64,000 nt of DNA from Bradyrhizobium erythrophlei (GCF_900129425.1 NZ_LT670817.1:6758001-6822000), one strand, 5' to 3'. Counted from the stretch's first letter, positions 50,559-59,706 are shown. Notes: a model not told the origin generated them from the letters alone. Program-made: numbers and translations.

Positions 50559-51119
50559 ATGGCTGACATAATTTTCTCACGACCTTCGCCGGATACCGAT
50601 TCGCGGGCAGCCGAGGCGCGGTCCCACGCCCCCGGGATGGCCGATTTGCGCTGGGATATCATCGAACTTTTGTTTTTCGCCTACCGGGATTTCGTCGGCG
50701 ATGCCGATCATGAGCTGGAGGTTTTCGGATTCGGGCGGGCACATCACCGGGTGCTGCATTTCGTCCACCGCTATCCTGGCCTGAAGGTGGCCGACCTGCT
50801 GGACGTGCTGCGCATCACCAAGCAGTCGCTGGGACGGGTTCTCAAGCAATTGCTCGATGAAGGGTATATCGTGCAGAAGACCGGCAATAACGACCGGCGT
50901 CAGCGCCTGCTTTTCGCTACCGCCAAGGGCGAGGCGCTGGTTGCAAAGCTGGCCGGATTGCAGACCGATCGGATCAGCCGCGCGCTGCGGGACATCGCCC
51001 CGCCCGGCGCGGATACGGTCCGCCAGTTCCTGCGCGCCATGATTGATCAGGACGATCCCGACAAGGTGCTGGAAACGATCCTCAGGCCCGGCAACGCAAC
51101 GGCAAAGGCAAAGGAGTAA
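50559..51119 (+). CDS. MarR-family regulator (PetP-like)
   Basis: A 186-residue winged-helix regulator. The MarR core is seen in DADHELEVFGFGRAHHRVLHFV, then the recognition helix LLDVLRITKQSLGRVLKQLLDEG and the wing KTGNNDRRQRLLFATAKGEAL. It is followed by a response regulator 2 bp downstream and a sensor kinase, so all three form one operon. The pairing of a MarR protein with an OmpR-type regulator recalls PetP-PetR of Rhodobacter capsulatus; this is a resemblance in order and family, not a proven identity. It may start at an internal Met, MADLRWDIIELLF. Confidence 0.9.
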   Translation: MADIIFSRPSPDTDSRAAEARSHAPGMADLRWDIIELLFFAYRDFVGDADHELEVFGFGRAHHRVLHFVHRYPGLKVADLLDVLRITKQSLGRVLKQLLDEGYIVQKTGNNDRRQRLLFATAKGEALVAKLAGLQTDRISRALRDIAPPGADTVRQFLRAMIDQDDPDKVLETILRPGNATAKAKE

Positions 51120-51121
51120 AC

Positions 51122-51841
51122 GTGCCCCTGGCTGCACCCGCGCGAACGCCGCCGCAACCGGCCGACGACGCCCCGCATCTGCTGCTGGTCGACGACGACC
51201 GCCGCATCCGCGATCTCCTGTCGCGCTTTCTCTGTAGCGAAGGCTACCGCGTCACCACCGCGATGAGCGCCAGCGACGCCCGCGCCAAGCTGCTCGGCCT
51301 GCACTTCGATCTCTTGATTCTCGACGTCATGATGCCCGGCGAAACCGGGTTCGATCTCGCCCGCTTCATCCGCGCCTCATCGTCGGTTCCGATCATCATG
51401 CTGACGGCGCGCCATGAAGCGGAAAGCCGGATCGAAGGCCTGCAGATCGGCGCCGACGATTATGTCGCCAAGCCGTTCGAACCGCGCGAACTGGTGCTGC
51501 GCATCGGCAATATCCTCAAGCGCTCCGCGCCGCCGCCGGTGGAGACGCTGGAGCAGGTCGCGTTCGGGCCTTACGTCTATCATCTGGAGCGGGGCGAACT
51601 GCGTCAGGGCGAAGAGGTGATCCACCTCACCGACCGCGAGCGCGAGATGCTGCGGATTCTCGCGCTGACGCGGGGCGACACCGTGCCGCGCAGTGCGCTG
51701 ACCGGCAACGGCACCGTCAACGAGCGCGCCGTGGACGTGCAGATCAACCGTCTCAGGCGCAAGATCGAGCGCGATCCCGCCAATCCGCTGTTCCTGCAGG
51801 CGGTACGCGGCATCGGCTATCGCCTGGTCGCCTCCCCGTGA
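51122..51841 (+). CDS. OmpR-family response regulator (PetR-like)
   Basis: A 239-residue two-domain regulator. The receiver domain has acidic pocket residues in LLLVDDDRRI, phospho-acceptor Asp68 in LILDVMMPGETG, Thr in IMLTARHEAES and Lys in YVAKPFEPREL. The C-terminal winged helix ends RAVDVQINRLRRKIERDP...VRGIGYRLVASP. The start is a GTG two bases after the MarR stop, so translation is coupled. The kinase gene follows 24 bp downstream. Confidence 0.94.
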   Translation: MPLAAPARTPPQPADDAPHLLLVDDDRRIRDLLSRFLCSEGYRVTTAMSASDARAKLLGLHFDLLILDVMMPGETGFDLARFIRASSSVPIIMLTARHEAESRIEGLQIGADDYVAKPFEPRELVLRIGNILKRSAPPPVETLEQVAFGPYVYHLERGELRQGEEVIHLTDREREMLRILALTRGDTVPRSALTGNGTVNERAVDVQINRLRRKIERDPANPLFLQAVRGIGYRLVASP

Positions 51842-51865
51842 GCCATTCCGAGTGAACCCTGTCCG

Positions 51866-53251
51866 ATGAGCACGCTCGACACCGGCCTCACGCTGATCCG
51901 CACCGCGTCGCGGCGCGTCTCCGCGGCCAATGGCTGGATGGGCAATGCGTTCAAGAGCTGGATGCCGACGGGGCTCTATGCCCGCGCGCTGCTGATCATG
52001 ATCGTGCCGATGGTGATCCTGCAGTCGGTGGTGGCGTTCGTGTTCATGGAGCGGCACTGGAACACGGTGACGCGGCATTTGTCCGCCGCGGTCGTGCAGG
52101 ACGTCGCCGCCCTGATGGATGTCTACAGGGGTTATCCGCAGGACAAGGACCGCGCGCAGCTGCGCGGCATCGGACAGCGGATGGGGCTGGTGGTGGATTT
52201 CCTGCCCGTCGGCGACATGCCGCCGCCCGGGCCAAAGCCGTTTTTCTCGTTGCTCGACCAGACCCTGTCGGTGGAGCTTGGCCGGCAGATCGGCAAACCG
52301 TTCTGGATCGATACCGTGGGCCGCTCCAGCCTGGTGGAAATCCGCATCCAGCTCGACGACGCCGTGATGCGGGTGTTCGCCCAGCGCAGCGCGGCCTATG
52401 CGTCGAATTCGGAGATCTTCCTGTTCTGGATGGTCGGCACCTCCTCGATCCTGCTGATCGTTGCGGTGCTGTTCCTTCGCAACCAGATCAAGCCGATCCT
52501 GCGGCTCGCCGATGCCGCCGAAAGCTTCGGCAAGGGCCGCGAGGCGCCGAACTTCCGCCCCCGCGGCGCGCGCGAAGTGCGCCGCGCCGCCGGGGCCTTC
52601 CTCGAGATGAAATCGCGCATCGAGCGCTCGATCGAGCAGCGCACCGCGATGCTGGCGGGGGTGTCGCACGATCTGCGCACCATCCTGACCCGCTTCAAGC
52701 TGGAGCTGGCGCTGATCGGCGACAGTCCCGAGGTCGACGGCATGCGCCGGGATGTCGACGAGATGTCGGGCATGCTGGAGGATTATCTGGCTTTCGCGCG
52801 CGGCGACAGCGGCGAGCAGGCGCAGCCGACCGACATGGCGCTGGCGCTGGAGGAGCTGCGCAGCGACGCCGAACGCAACGGCCATGCAGCGACGGTGGCG
52901 TTCCACGGACTGCCTGTTGTGACGGTGAAGCCGGCTTCGTTCAAGCGCTGCCTTGCCAACCTCGTCTCCAACGCCGCGCGCCACGCCAATGCGATCTCGA
53001 TCACCGGCCACCGCGATCACCGTTATCTGACCGTGACGATCGACGACGACGGGCCGGGGATTCCCCACTCGATGCGCGAGGAAGTGTTCAAGCCGTTCCT
53101 GCGGCTCGACGATGCCCGCAACCAGGACGAAGGCGGCACCGGGCTTGGGCTCGCGATTGCGCGTGACATCGCCCGCTCGCATGGCGGCGACATCATGCTC
53201 GGCGACAGCCCGATGGGCGGCCTTCGCGCCACGGTACGGATCCCGGTCTGA
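51866..53251 (+). CDS. EnvZ-like sensor histidine kinase
   Basis: A 461-residue membrane kinase. Helices lie at ~41-61 and ~186-204, flanking a periplasmic domain of ~120 residues (QDVAALMDVYRGYPQDKDRA...). A HAMP linker follows, then the H-box LAGVSHDLRTILTRFKLEL with His268, the N-box CLANLVSNAARHA, and the ATP-lid DDDGPGIPHSMREEVFKPF and GGTGLGLAIARDIARSHGG. It would phosphorylate the regulator encoded just upstream. The signal it senses is unknown. Confidence 0.94.
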   Translation: MSTLDTGLTLIRTASRRVSAANGWMGNAFKSWMPTGLYARALLIMIVPMVILQSVVAFVFMERHWNTVTRHLSAAVVQDVAALMDVYRGYPQDKDRAQLRGIGQRMGLVVDFLPVGDMPPPGPKPFFSLLDQTLSVELGRQIGKPFWIDTVGRSSLVEIRIQLDDAVMRVFAQRSAAYASNSEIFLFWMVGTSSILLIVAVLFLRNQIKPILRLADAAESFGKGREAPNFRPRGAREVRRAAGAFLEMKSRIERSIEQRTAMLAGVSHDLRTILTRFKLELALIGDSPEVDGMRRDVDEMSGMLEDYLAFARGDSGEQAQPTDMALALEELRSDAERNGHAATVAFHGLPVVTVKPASFKRCLANLVSNAARHANAISITGHRDHRYLTVTIDDDGPGIPHSMREEVFKPFLRLDDARNQDEGGTGLGLAIARDIARSHGGDIMLGDSPMGGLRATVRIPV

Positions 53252-53290
53252 CGGGGATCCGCAGCGCCAGAGAGATGGGACGGGCCGGGT

Positions 53291-53593
53291 CTAGTAACGC
53301 GTGCGCAGCGGCCGTTGTTCGGCACCGTACGGCACCCAGCGGCAGGCAAAGGAAAGGTAGCCGCCGTACTGCGGGTCGACGGCGAGGAACTTCACCACCT
53401 TGCCGTAACGCGCACAATGATCGACCGCAAGCTGGCGGGCATCCGCCTGCTGGGCCACCGAATAGGCAATAATGCCGCCGGTATCGTTGCCCTTGAACGC
53501 TGGCACGGTATCGGCCCGCGCCGGCGCGCACGCCAGTATCCCGCACACGGCGACCAAGCTCGCCGCCCCAATCATTCGCATCGCAGACTCCAT
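53291..53593 (-). CDS. Small secreted hypothetical protein
   Basis: A ~100-residue protein with a signal peptide (MIGAASLVAVCGILACAPARA region) and a mature part with two Cys (VDHCARYGKVVKFLAVDPQY, FACRWVPYG). Several Met codons lie near the start; the one at 53593 is used, though 53575 would also give a full signal peptide. It is convergent with the kinase gene, with 39 bp between stops. It has the look of small alphaproteobacterial periplasmic proteins, with no known role. Confidence 0.65.
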   Translation of the reverse strand: MESAMRMIGAASLVAVCGILACAPARADTVPAFKGNDTGGIIAYSVAQQADARQLAVDHCARYGKVVKFLAVDPQYGGYLSFACRWVPYGAEQRPLRTRY

Positions 53594-53744
53594 TTGGCTC
53601 GGGCGCACCATAATGCGCATCCGCCGGCATTAAAAGAACGCTCACGGTCCGGCGCGGAGTTATCGGCAAGGTGTTGCCGCGCTGCACTTGACCTCGTGCG
53701 GGCTTCGCGGCACCGTCTGGCCTCGGATCATCAGGCGGATTCCC

Positions 53745-54215
53745 ATGCGCGACCTCTTCACCTCCTCGAAAAGACTCGGTCTTGGCGCCGCGCTCGGCGT
53801 GGTGTTGGGGCTGTTTGCCTTTGGTCAGGCGGCCGAGGCCGCCAATCCGCTGGAGCTGAATTTCGGACTGTTCGGCCCCCAATATGACGGGCGGGTCAAG
53901 CCGTGCGAGGCCGCCCTCGGCACCATTACCTCCCAGTTCCAGGAAAAAGAGAGCACCTTCTGGAATTCCGCGCTGCAGATCACCGCCTATGGCCGGATCA
54001 CCGAAACCGCGTTCCGGCCCTGGCAGTCCGACAACATTCCGCGCCGCTATTGCAGCGCCGACGTCATGATGAGCGACGGCAAGCAGCGCACCGTGCACTA
54101 CTCGATCATCGAGGATGGCGGCTTTGCCGGCATCGGCCAGGGCGTCGAATGGTGCGTGACCGGGCTCGATCGCAACTGGGCCTACAATCCGAACTGCCGG
54201 TCCGCCCGGCCCTGA
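53745..54215 (+). CDS. Secreted conserved hypothetical protein
   Basis: A 156-residue protein with a signal peptide (cut after AEA, ~33). The mature part has four Cys (RVKPCEAAL, RRYCSADVMM, VEWCVTGLD, NPNCRSARP) probably forming two disulfides. WNSALQITAYGRITETAFRPW and TVHYSIIEDGGFAGIGQGVEW are the main blocks. I think it belongs to a conserved rhizobial family without a name. It lies 129 bp upstream of the RNase T2 gene on the same strand. Confidence 0.75.
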   Translation: MRDLFTSSKRLGLGAALGVVLGLFAFGQAAEAANPLELNFGLFGPQYDGRVKPCEAALGTITSQFQEKESTFWNSALQITAYGRITETAFRPWQSDNIPRRYCSADVMMSDGKQRTVHYSIIEDGGFAGIGQGVEWCVTGLDRNWAYNPNCRSARP

Positions 54216-54343
54216 TTTCCAGGCTCTTTTCCCGACCTTGAACTTGACGAATTTGGGCTCCGAAGCCTTTTTCTTCTGTTTTTGTTCTTGAAATGTTCCC
54301 GCCGCCTGCTAGGCTTCCTGGCAATTATGGAGGGGACGTCGGC

Positions 54344-55048
54344 ATGTTTCATTTTCGATCGGTTTGGATTGCGCGGTTTTTGATCTCGCTGGGCCTGTTC
54401 GCCGCCGCGGCGCTAACCGGCATCGCTGGAACGGCGTCGGCGCAGGATCGCCGGCAGAATGCGCCCGGCGATTTCGACTATTATGTGCTGTCGCTGTCGT
54501 GGTCGCCTTCCTTTTGCGAGGAGGCGTCGGAGCGCGGCAATGGCCGACGTTCGCAGGCCCAGTGCGGCGAGCGGCCGTTTTCCTTTGTGGTCCACGGCCT
54601 GTGGCCGCAATATGAGCACGGCTTTCCCGAATATTGCCAGCGGCCGCCGCCGCGGCTCGATCGCAATATCATGTCCTCGATGCTCGACCTGATGCCGGCG
54701 CCGGGACTGATCTTCAACGAATGGGACAAGCACGGCACCTGTTCGGGCATGGGCCCGCGGGCCTATTTCGAGACCATCCGGAAAGCGCGCGCCGCGGTGA
54801 AAATTCCGCCGGAATACCTCGAATTGTCGGAGCCGAAGACCGTCCCGCCGGCCGAGATCGAGGACGCCTTCATTAAGGCCAATCCCGGCCTGAGCGCTTC
54901 CGCGATCGCGGTGACCTGCGACCGGACGCGGCTCAGCGAAGTGCGGATCTGCATGAGCAAGGATCTCCAGTTCCAGCCCTGCGACGAGATCGACCGCCGC
55001 GCCTGCCGCCGCGACCAAGTGGTGATGCCGCCGATGCGGGGTGGCTGA
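54344..55048 (+). CDS. Ribonuclease T2, periplasmic
   Basis: A 234-residue secreted RNase of the T2/RNase I family. A signal peptide (1-33, cut at ASA-Q) is followed by CAS-1 FVVHGLWPQYEHG (His84) and CAS-2 FNEWDKHGTCSG (Glu126, Lys129, His130), the complete catalytic set. Cys residues are placed for disulfides. It would degrade RNA in the periplasm to 2',3'-cyclic nucleotides. GGAGGGG precedes the ATG, which decides for 54344 over 54293. Confidence 0.95.
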   Translation: MFHFRSVWIARFLISLGLFAAAALTGIAGTASAQDRRQNAPGDFDYYVLSLSWSPSFCEEASERGNGRRSQAQCGERPFSFVVHGLWPQYEHGFPEYCQRPPPRLDRNIMSSMLDLMPAPGLIFNEWDKHGTCSGMGPRAYFETIRKARAAVKIPPEYLELSEPKTVPPAEIEDAFIKANPGLSASAIAVTCDRTRLSEVRICMSKDLQFQPCDEIDRRACRRDQVVMPPMRGG

Positions 55049-55060
55049 TTTCCCTCCATC

Positions 55061-55150
55061 GTCATGCCCGGCCCTGTGCCGGGCATCCACGTTTTCCTTC
55101 ACCTTGTTCGCTAAAGGCGTGGATGGCCGGGACAAGCCCCGCCATGACGG
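55061..55150. repeat. REP doublet (GTCATGCCCGGC type)
   Basis: GTCATGCCCGGCCCTGTGCC and GGCCGGGACAAGCCCCGCCATGACG are inverted arms, with inner CATCCACG and CGTGGATG. It sits between the RNase T2 gene and rlmJ. Confidence 0.85.
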
Positions 55151-55196
55151 CTAGAAGACGCAACATGTCTTCTCCAAACGGCCATAAGCTTTCCTG

Positions 55197-56057
55197 ATGA
55201 ACTACCGTCACGCCTTTCACGCCGGCGGCTTTGCCGACGTCATCAAGCACATCGTGCTGGTGCGAATCCTCAGTCATCTGCAGGACAAGCCGGCGGCGTT
55301 CCGCGTCATCGACACCCATGCCGGCGCCGGGGTCTACGATCTCGCCGGCGATGAAGCCCGCCGCGGCGGCGAATGGCTCACCGGGATCGCACGGGTGATG
55401 CAGGCGCGATTTTCGGAAACCACGTTACCGCTGCTTGCACCCTATCTCGACATCGTCAGGGCCTTCAATTCCCCACGCGAATTAAACGCCTATCCCGGAT
55501 CGCCGCTGATCGCGCGCGCGCTGTTGCGGCCACAGGATCGCCTCACCGCGTGCGAAATCGAGCCGAAGGCGCGCAAGCGCCTGATCGACGCGCTGCGCCG
55601 CGACACCCAGGCCCGCGTGGTCGACCTCGACGGCTGGATGGCGTTGCCGGCTTTCGTGCCGCCGAACGAGCGCCGCGGCCTGGTTCTGATCGACCCGCCC
55701 TTCGAGGCGAAGGACGAGTTCGAACGAATGGCCGCTGGTTTTGAGGAAGCTTTCACGAAATGGCCGACCGGCAGCTATTTGCTCTGGTATCCGGTGAAAA
55801 GCCGCCGTGCCACCGACAGCCTGGCCCGCCACGTCGCCGAACTGGTGGGCGCCGGCGCGCCCCCCGGAAAATGCCTGCGTCTGGAATTCAGCGTCGCGCC
55901 GCAGGCCGCCGGCGAGGCCCTCGCCTCGGCGGGTCTGCTGATCGTCAATCCACCGTGGACGCTGATGGGCGAACTCCGGGCCATCCTGCCCGAACTGGAA
56001 AAGCCGCTCGGCCAGGGCGGCGCTGGCCGGTTCAGGCTGGAGACGCCCAAACCTTGA
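55197..56057 (+). CDS. rlmJ: 23S rRNA (adenine-2030-N6) methyltransferase
   Basis: A 286-residue RlmJ that methylates A2030 of 23S rRNA. It begins MNYRHAFHAGGFADVIKHIV, the typical N-terminus, followed by VIDTHAGAGVYDL (SAM motif I) and LTACEIEPKARKRL. The catalytic D-P-P-F is in LVLIDPPFEAKDEFERM, and LLWYPVKSR follows. The length is normal. No operon partner is seen. Confidence 0.94.
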   Translation: MNYRHAFHAGGFADVIKHIVLVRILSHLQDKPAAFRVIDTHAGAGVYDLAGDEARRGGEWLTGIARVMQARFSETTLPLLAPYLDIVRAFNSPRELNAYPGSPLIARALLRPQDRLTACEIEPKARKRLIDALRRDTQARVVDLDGWMALPAFVPPNERRGLVLIDPPFEAKDEFERMAAGFEEAFTKWPTGSYLLWYPVKSRRATDSLARHVAELVGAGAPPGKCLRLEFSVAPQAAGEALASAGLLIVNPPWTLMGELRAILPELEKPLGQGGAGRFRLETPKP

Positions 56058-56367
56058 CTGCGCAAAGTCACGACTGCGCGAACTTCAGCCGCCCAAACCC
56101 TGGCGACCCGAGTTGCCGCGAAAAGTCTGATTTGAGCGGTAGGCAATTTGCAAAGAACCGTATTATGCTCACCTCCATTAAGACCGGCTTTACGTTCCGC
56201 TTCCGCGAATGGTTGCGGCGGAGTGACAAGGCCCTCAAATATTTTAAATGGCGGATCGATATTGCGTGATCCGCTCCGATGGCCGAGTTATCCGGCGACG
56301 AATTTCCGGTCGGGCCGATACGCTGAAAGCGCGTAGCGGCGGTTCAGTACGGGCAGGAGTTTTCCCG

Positions 56368-56583
56368 ATGGCCATGACTGGGACGGTCAAGTTCTTCAAC
56401 GGCGAACGAGGCTATGGCTTCATCAAGCCTGATGACGGCGGCCGCGATGTGTTCGTACACATCACCGCGGTGGAGCGGGCGGGTTTGAAGGATCTGATCG
56501 AAGGACAACGCATCACATTCGAGGTCGAGCCGGACAAGAAGGGCAAGGGCCCCAAGGCGGTCAATCTCGTGATTTCATCTTAA
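56368..56583 (+). CDS. Cold-shock domain protein
   Basis: A 71-residue CspA-type single-stranded nucleic-acid binding protein. RNP1 is in ERGYGFIKPDDG and RNP2 in DVFVHITAVERAG; the chain starts MAMTGTVKFFNGERGYGFI. AGGAG lies upstream of the ATG at 56368, so the longer reading from 56248 is rejected. The 5' region is long and somewhat AT-rich, as in cold-shock leaders. It is convergent with the outer-membrane protein gene. Confidence 0.95.
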   Translation: MAMTGTVKFFNGERGYGFIKPDDGGRDVFVHITAVERAGLKDLIEGQRITFEVEPDKKGKGPKAVNLVISS

Positions 56584-56626
56584 ATGCGCGCATCTTAAAA
56601 AATTAAATGCGCGCGTCCTAAAAAAA
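56581..56626. repeat. Tandem TAAATGCGCGC repeat after csp
   Basis: Two ~24-bp direct copies, TAAATGCGCGCATCTTAAAA and TAAATGCGCGCGTCCTAAAA, each ending in an A run, lie directly at the csp stop codon. The first copy contains the palindrome ATGCGCGCAT. Confidence 0.75.
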
Positions 56627-56650
56627 TCCCGGCCGCGAAGCGGCCGGGAG
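56619..56650 (-). terminator. Rho-independent terminator of the Omp gene
   Basis: On the minus strand, TCCCGGCCGC, a TTC loop and GCGGCCGGGA are followed by TTTTTTT. It ends transcription of the beta-barrel gene at 56679-57302. Confidence 0.92.
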
Positions 56651-56678
56651 GTTGCGATAGGACGTTTTCTTATTGCTA

Positions 56679-57302
56679 TCAGAAGTGATAGTTCACGCCG
56701 GCGCGCAGCGTTCCGAACCGATAACCGTTCGGCACGCCGGTGATAGTGAAGTTGCTGTCGGCGAGATCGACGTAAAGAAATTCGATCTTGGCGCTCCAGT
56801 TCGGGGCGAAACCGAATTCGGCGCCAAAGCCCGCGGTCCAGCCCGCATCGGTATGGGTTTCCGACAGGCCGAAGGTCTCGCCGCGCAATTCGCCGAATGC
56901 CAGACCGGCGGTGCCATAGAACAGGATGTTGTTGATGGCATAGCCGGCGCGGCCGCGCACCGTGCCGAACCACGGGTTGGAGAATTTCCACGGCGCAAAG
57001 GTATCGTCGGCGCCGGTCGCCTGGATGTCGCCTTCAACGCCGAACACCCAAGGGCCCTGTTGCCAGTTGTAGCCGGCCTGGACACCGCCCTCGAAACCCG
57101 ATGGCTTGGTCACATTGTTGTCGACCGAACCCCAGGCGTAGCCGAGGTTGCCGCCGAGATAGGGGCCGGCCCAGCTATAGGCGTTGAGCGGCTGATTGAC
57201 GGTATAGGGCGCGTGCGATCCGTAGGGAAGATCGGCGGCCTGCGCCGACACCGCCCAGACCAAGGCGATCAACGCCACTGCCCGCCAAATGAACCTGCTC
57301 AT
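56679..57302 (-). CDS. Outer-membrane beta-barrel protein (Omp25/31-like)
   Basis: A 207-residue porin-like barrel. A signal peptide (MSRFIWRAVALIALVWAVSA, cut near AQA-AD) is followed by alternating strands: YSWAGPYLGGNLGYAWGSVD, GFEGGVQAGYNWQQGPWVFGVEGD, GTVRGRAGYAINNILFYGTAGLAFG, and a C-terminal Phe (RAGVNYHF). This is the layout of the rhizobial Omp25/Omp31/RopB family. The start at 57302 gives a clean signal peptide; the 38 residues upstream in frame are excluded. It is divergent from uvrC. Confidence 0.92.
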   Translation of the reverse strand: MSRFIWRAVALIALVWAVSAQAADLPYGSHAPYTVNQPLNAYSWAGPYLGGNLGYAWGSVDNNVTKPSGFEGGVQAGYNWQQGPWVFGVEGDIQATGADDTFAPWKFSNPWFGTVRGRAGYAINNILFYGTAGLAFGELRGETFGLSETHTDAGWTAGFGAEFGFAPNWSAKIEFLYVDLADSNFTITGVPNGYRFGTLRAGVNYHF

Positions 57303-57536
57303 CTTGTCTATTCTCCCGACGCGACTGCCGCTTTCACACATCCCGTGCATGGGAAATGCGAAACGTATGGTTACGGAATTGCACTCTTTTCCGATAAGAT
57401 TTATCGAGACTTTCAAGTTAAAGGGTTGTTAAGGCCTGCCGCGCGCCGTTTCGCATTCTTAAGAAAGCGTTACCGGAACCGGCCCTGCCGGCGCCGCACG
57501 CTGGCGATGCACGAAGCCAGCGCTTAGTTTAGGCCC

Positions 57537-59615
57537 ATGGATCAGGATTCGACCGATAGCCCGAAGGCACCGACCATGCGCCGCGGTTCGGAACCGGCGG
57601 CCCCTGGTCCGGAGATGCCGCCGGATCCGGCGCTGGAAGATATCGACCCCGCGACGGCCGCCGCCGAGGAGGAAGACGACGCACTGCTGCCGGAAGCCGC
57701 CGAGGAACCCGGTGAGGCGCTGCCGGAAGGCCGGCTGGCGGTCGGCCATGCCGCGATCGAACTCGCGGTGCGCCATGCCCCGACCTCGCCCGGCGTCTAT
57801 CGCATGCTCAACGCCGCGAACGACGTGCTGTATGTCGGCAAGGCGAAAAATGTCCGCAAGCGGCTTTCCTCCTATGCGCGGGTCAACGCGCCGCAGCCGG
57901 CCCGCATCCTGCGCATGATCGCGGCCACCGTGACGGTCGAGATCATATCCACCTCGACCGAAACCGAGGCGCTGCTGCTCGAGGCCAACCTGATCAAGCA
58001 GCTGCGCCCGCGCTTCAACGTGCAGCTGCGCGACGACAAGTCGTTCCCCTATATCCTGATCACGGGCGATCACTGGGCGCCGCAGATCCTCAAGCATCGC
58101 GGCGCGCAGACGCGGCCCGGCCGGTATTTCGGCCCGTTCGCCTCGGCGGGCGCGGTCAATCGCACCATCACCGCGCTGCAGCGCGCCTTTCTGGTGCGTT
58201 CCTGCACCGATGCATTCTTTGAAAGCCGCACCCGGCCCTGCCTGCTCTATCAAATCCGGCGCTGTTCGGGACCGTGCACCAGCGAGATTGATTTTCCCGG
58301 CTATACCGAGCTGGTGCGCGAGGCGACGGATTTCCTCTCCGGCCGCAGCCGGTTGGTGAAGCAGGAGCTTGCCGGCGAAATGGAAAAGGCCGCCGCCGAA
58401 CTGGAGTTTGAAACGGCAGCGCTTTACCGCGACCGTCTCGCGGCGCTGTCCGCGATCCAGTCGCAGCAGGGCATCAACCCGCGCACCGTGGAAGAAGCCG
58501 ACGTGTTCGCCATCCATCAGGAGGGCGGATATTCCTGTGTCGAGGTGTTCTTCTTCCGCACCGGCCAGAACTGGGGCAACCGCGCCTATTTTCCGCGTGC
58601 GGAGAAATCCTTTACTCCGGAAGAGGTGCTGGCCTCGTTCCTCGCCCAGTTCTACGACGACAAACCACCCCCGAAACTCATCCTGCTGTCGCACGGAATC
58701 GAGGAGAGCGAGCTTTTGGCTGATGCGCTCTCCATCAAGGCCGGTTTCAAGGTGGAAGTCTCCACGCCCCGCCGCGGCGAGAAGAAGGAACTGATCGCGC
58801 ACGCGCTGACCAATGCGCGCGAGGCGCTCGGCCGAAAGCTCGCCGATACCGCGACCCAGGGCCGGCTGCTGCAGGGACTGGTCACCGCGCTGGGGCTGCC
58901 GCATGCGCCGAAGCGGATCGAGGTCTACGACAACAGCCACATCCAGGGCACCAACGCGGTCGGCGCCATGATCGTGGCAGGGCCCGACGGTTTTATCAAA
59001 AACCAGTATCGCAAGTTCAACATCAGGTCCGAGGGCCTGACGCCGGGCGACGATTACGCGATGATGCGCGAGGTGCTGCAGCGGCGCTTCAAGCGGCTGT
59101 TGACGCCGCCGGCCGAAGGCGATGCCGCCAAGGCCAAAGCCGACGATGATTCGTTTCCGCAATGGCCCGACCTCGTCATCATCGATGGCGGCCGCGGCCA
59201 GCTCAACGCGGTCAGGGAGATTTTCGACGGGATGGGGCTGACCCAGGTGTCGCTGCTGGCGGTCGCCAAGGGGCCGGACCGCGACGCCGGCCGCGAAACC
59301 CTGTTCATGCCGGACCGCGAGGCCCTCAAGCTGGAGCCGCGCGATCCGGTGCTGTATTTCATCCAGCGGTTGCGCGACGAGGCGCATCGCTTCGTGATCG
59401 GCTCGCACCGCAAGCTGCGCAAAAAGGACATCCGCGAGGCTGGGTTGCAGGAAATTCCCGGGATCGGCCCGTCACGCAAACGTGCTTTGCTGCATCATTT
59501 CGGAACGTTGAAGGAGATCGAAAGGGCCTCGATCGCCGATCTCGGCAAGGTTCCCGGCGTCAGCGCCGAAAGCGCCCGCAAGATTTTCGAGTTTTTCCAC
59601 GCGCAGCCGGGCTAG
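57537..59615 (+). CDS. uvrC: Excinuclease ABC subunit C
   Basis: A 692-residue nucleotide-excision repair nuclease that makes both cuts around a lesion after UvrA/UvrB loading. An acidic Pro/Glu-rich N-terminal extension (~70 residues) precedes the GIY-YIG domain (SPGVYRMLNAANDVLYVGKAKNVRKRL). Then come the UVR motif (ELAGEMEKAAAELEFETAALYRDRL), the RNase H-like 3' nuclease (IEVYDNSHIQGTNAVGAMIV, LVIIDGGRGQLNAV) and the C-terminal tandem helix-hairpin-helix (LQEIPGIGPSRKRALLHHFG). It is followed 91 bp later by pgsA. Confidence 0.97.
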   Translation: MDQDSTDSPKAPTMRRGSEPAAPGPEMPPDPALEDIDPATAAAEEEDDALLPEAAEEPGEALPEGRLAVGHAAIELAVRHAPTSPGVYRMLNAANDVLYVGKAKNVRKRLSSYARVNAPQPARILRMIAATVTVEIISTSTETEALLLEANLIKQLRPRFNVQLRDDKSFPYILITGDHWAPQILKHRGAQTRPGRYFGPFASAGAVNRTITALQRAFLVRSCTDAFFESRTRPCLLYQIRRCSGPCTSEIDFPGYTELVREATDFLSGRSRLVKQELAGEMEKAAAELEFETAALYRDRLAALSAIQSQQGINPRTVEEADVFAIHQEGGYSCVEVFFFRTGQNWGNRAYFPRAEKSFTPEEVLASFLAQFYDDKPPPKLILLSHGIEESELLADALSIKAGFKVEVSTPRRGEKKELIAHALTNAREALGRKLADTATQGRLLQGLVTALGLPHAPKRIEVYDNSHIQGTNAVGAMIVAGPDGFIKNQYRKFNIRSEGLTPGDDYAMMREVLQRRFKRLLTPPAEGDAAKAKADDDSFPQWPDLVIIDGGRGQLNAVREIFDGMGLTQVSLLAVAKGPDRDAGRETLFMPDREALKLEPRDPVLYFIQRLRDEAHRFVIGSHRKLRKKDIREAGLQEIPGIGPSRKRALLHHFGTLKEIERASIADLGKVPGVSAESARKIFEFFHAQPG

Positions 59616-59706
59616 AAGTGGGTTTCGAGTCAAATTGGCGTCGTCGGCAACGGATCATGTGCGTCCCACGGTTGACCTTCATGCTTGGGCGGTATTGGTA
59701 AGGCGG

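Noticed and set aside
51377..53182. 601-residue minus frame across the response regulator and kinase genes
   Set aside because: Antisense shadow; both plus-strand genes have clear catalytic motifs.
56165..56269. 34-residue frame (MLTSIKTGFTFRFREWLRRS...) before the cold-shock gene
   Set aside because: No clear ribosome site; it lies in the expected cold-shock leader and could be chance. A leader peptide is possible but unsupported.
57459..59408. 649-residue open frame antisense to uvrC
   Set aside because: Shadow of uvrC in GC-rich DNA: composition is Arg/His/Gly-rich without domains, and uvrC is complete on the other strand.
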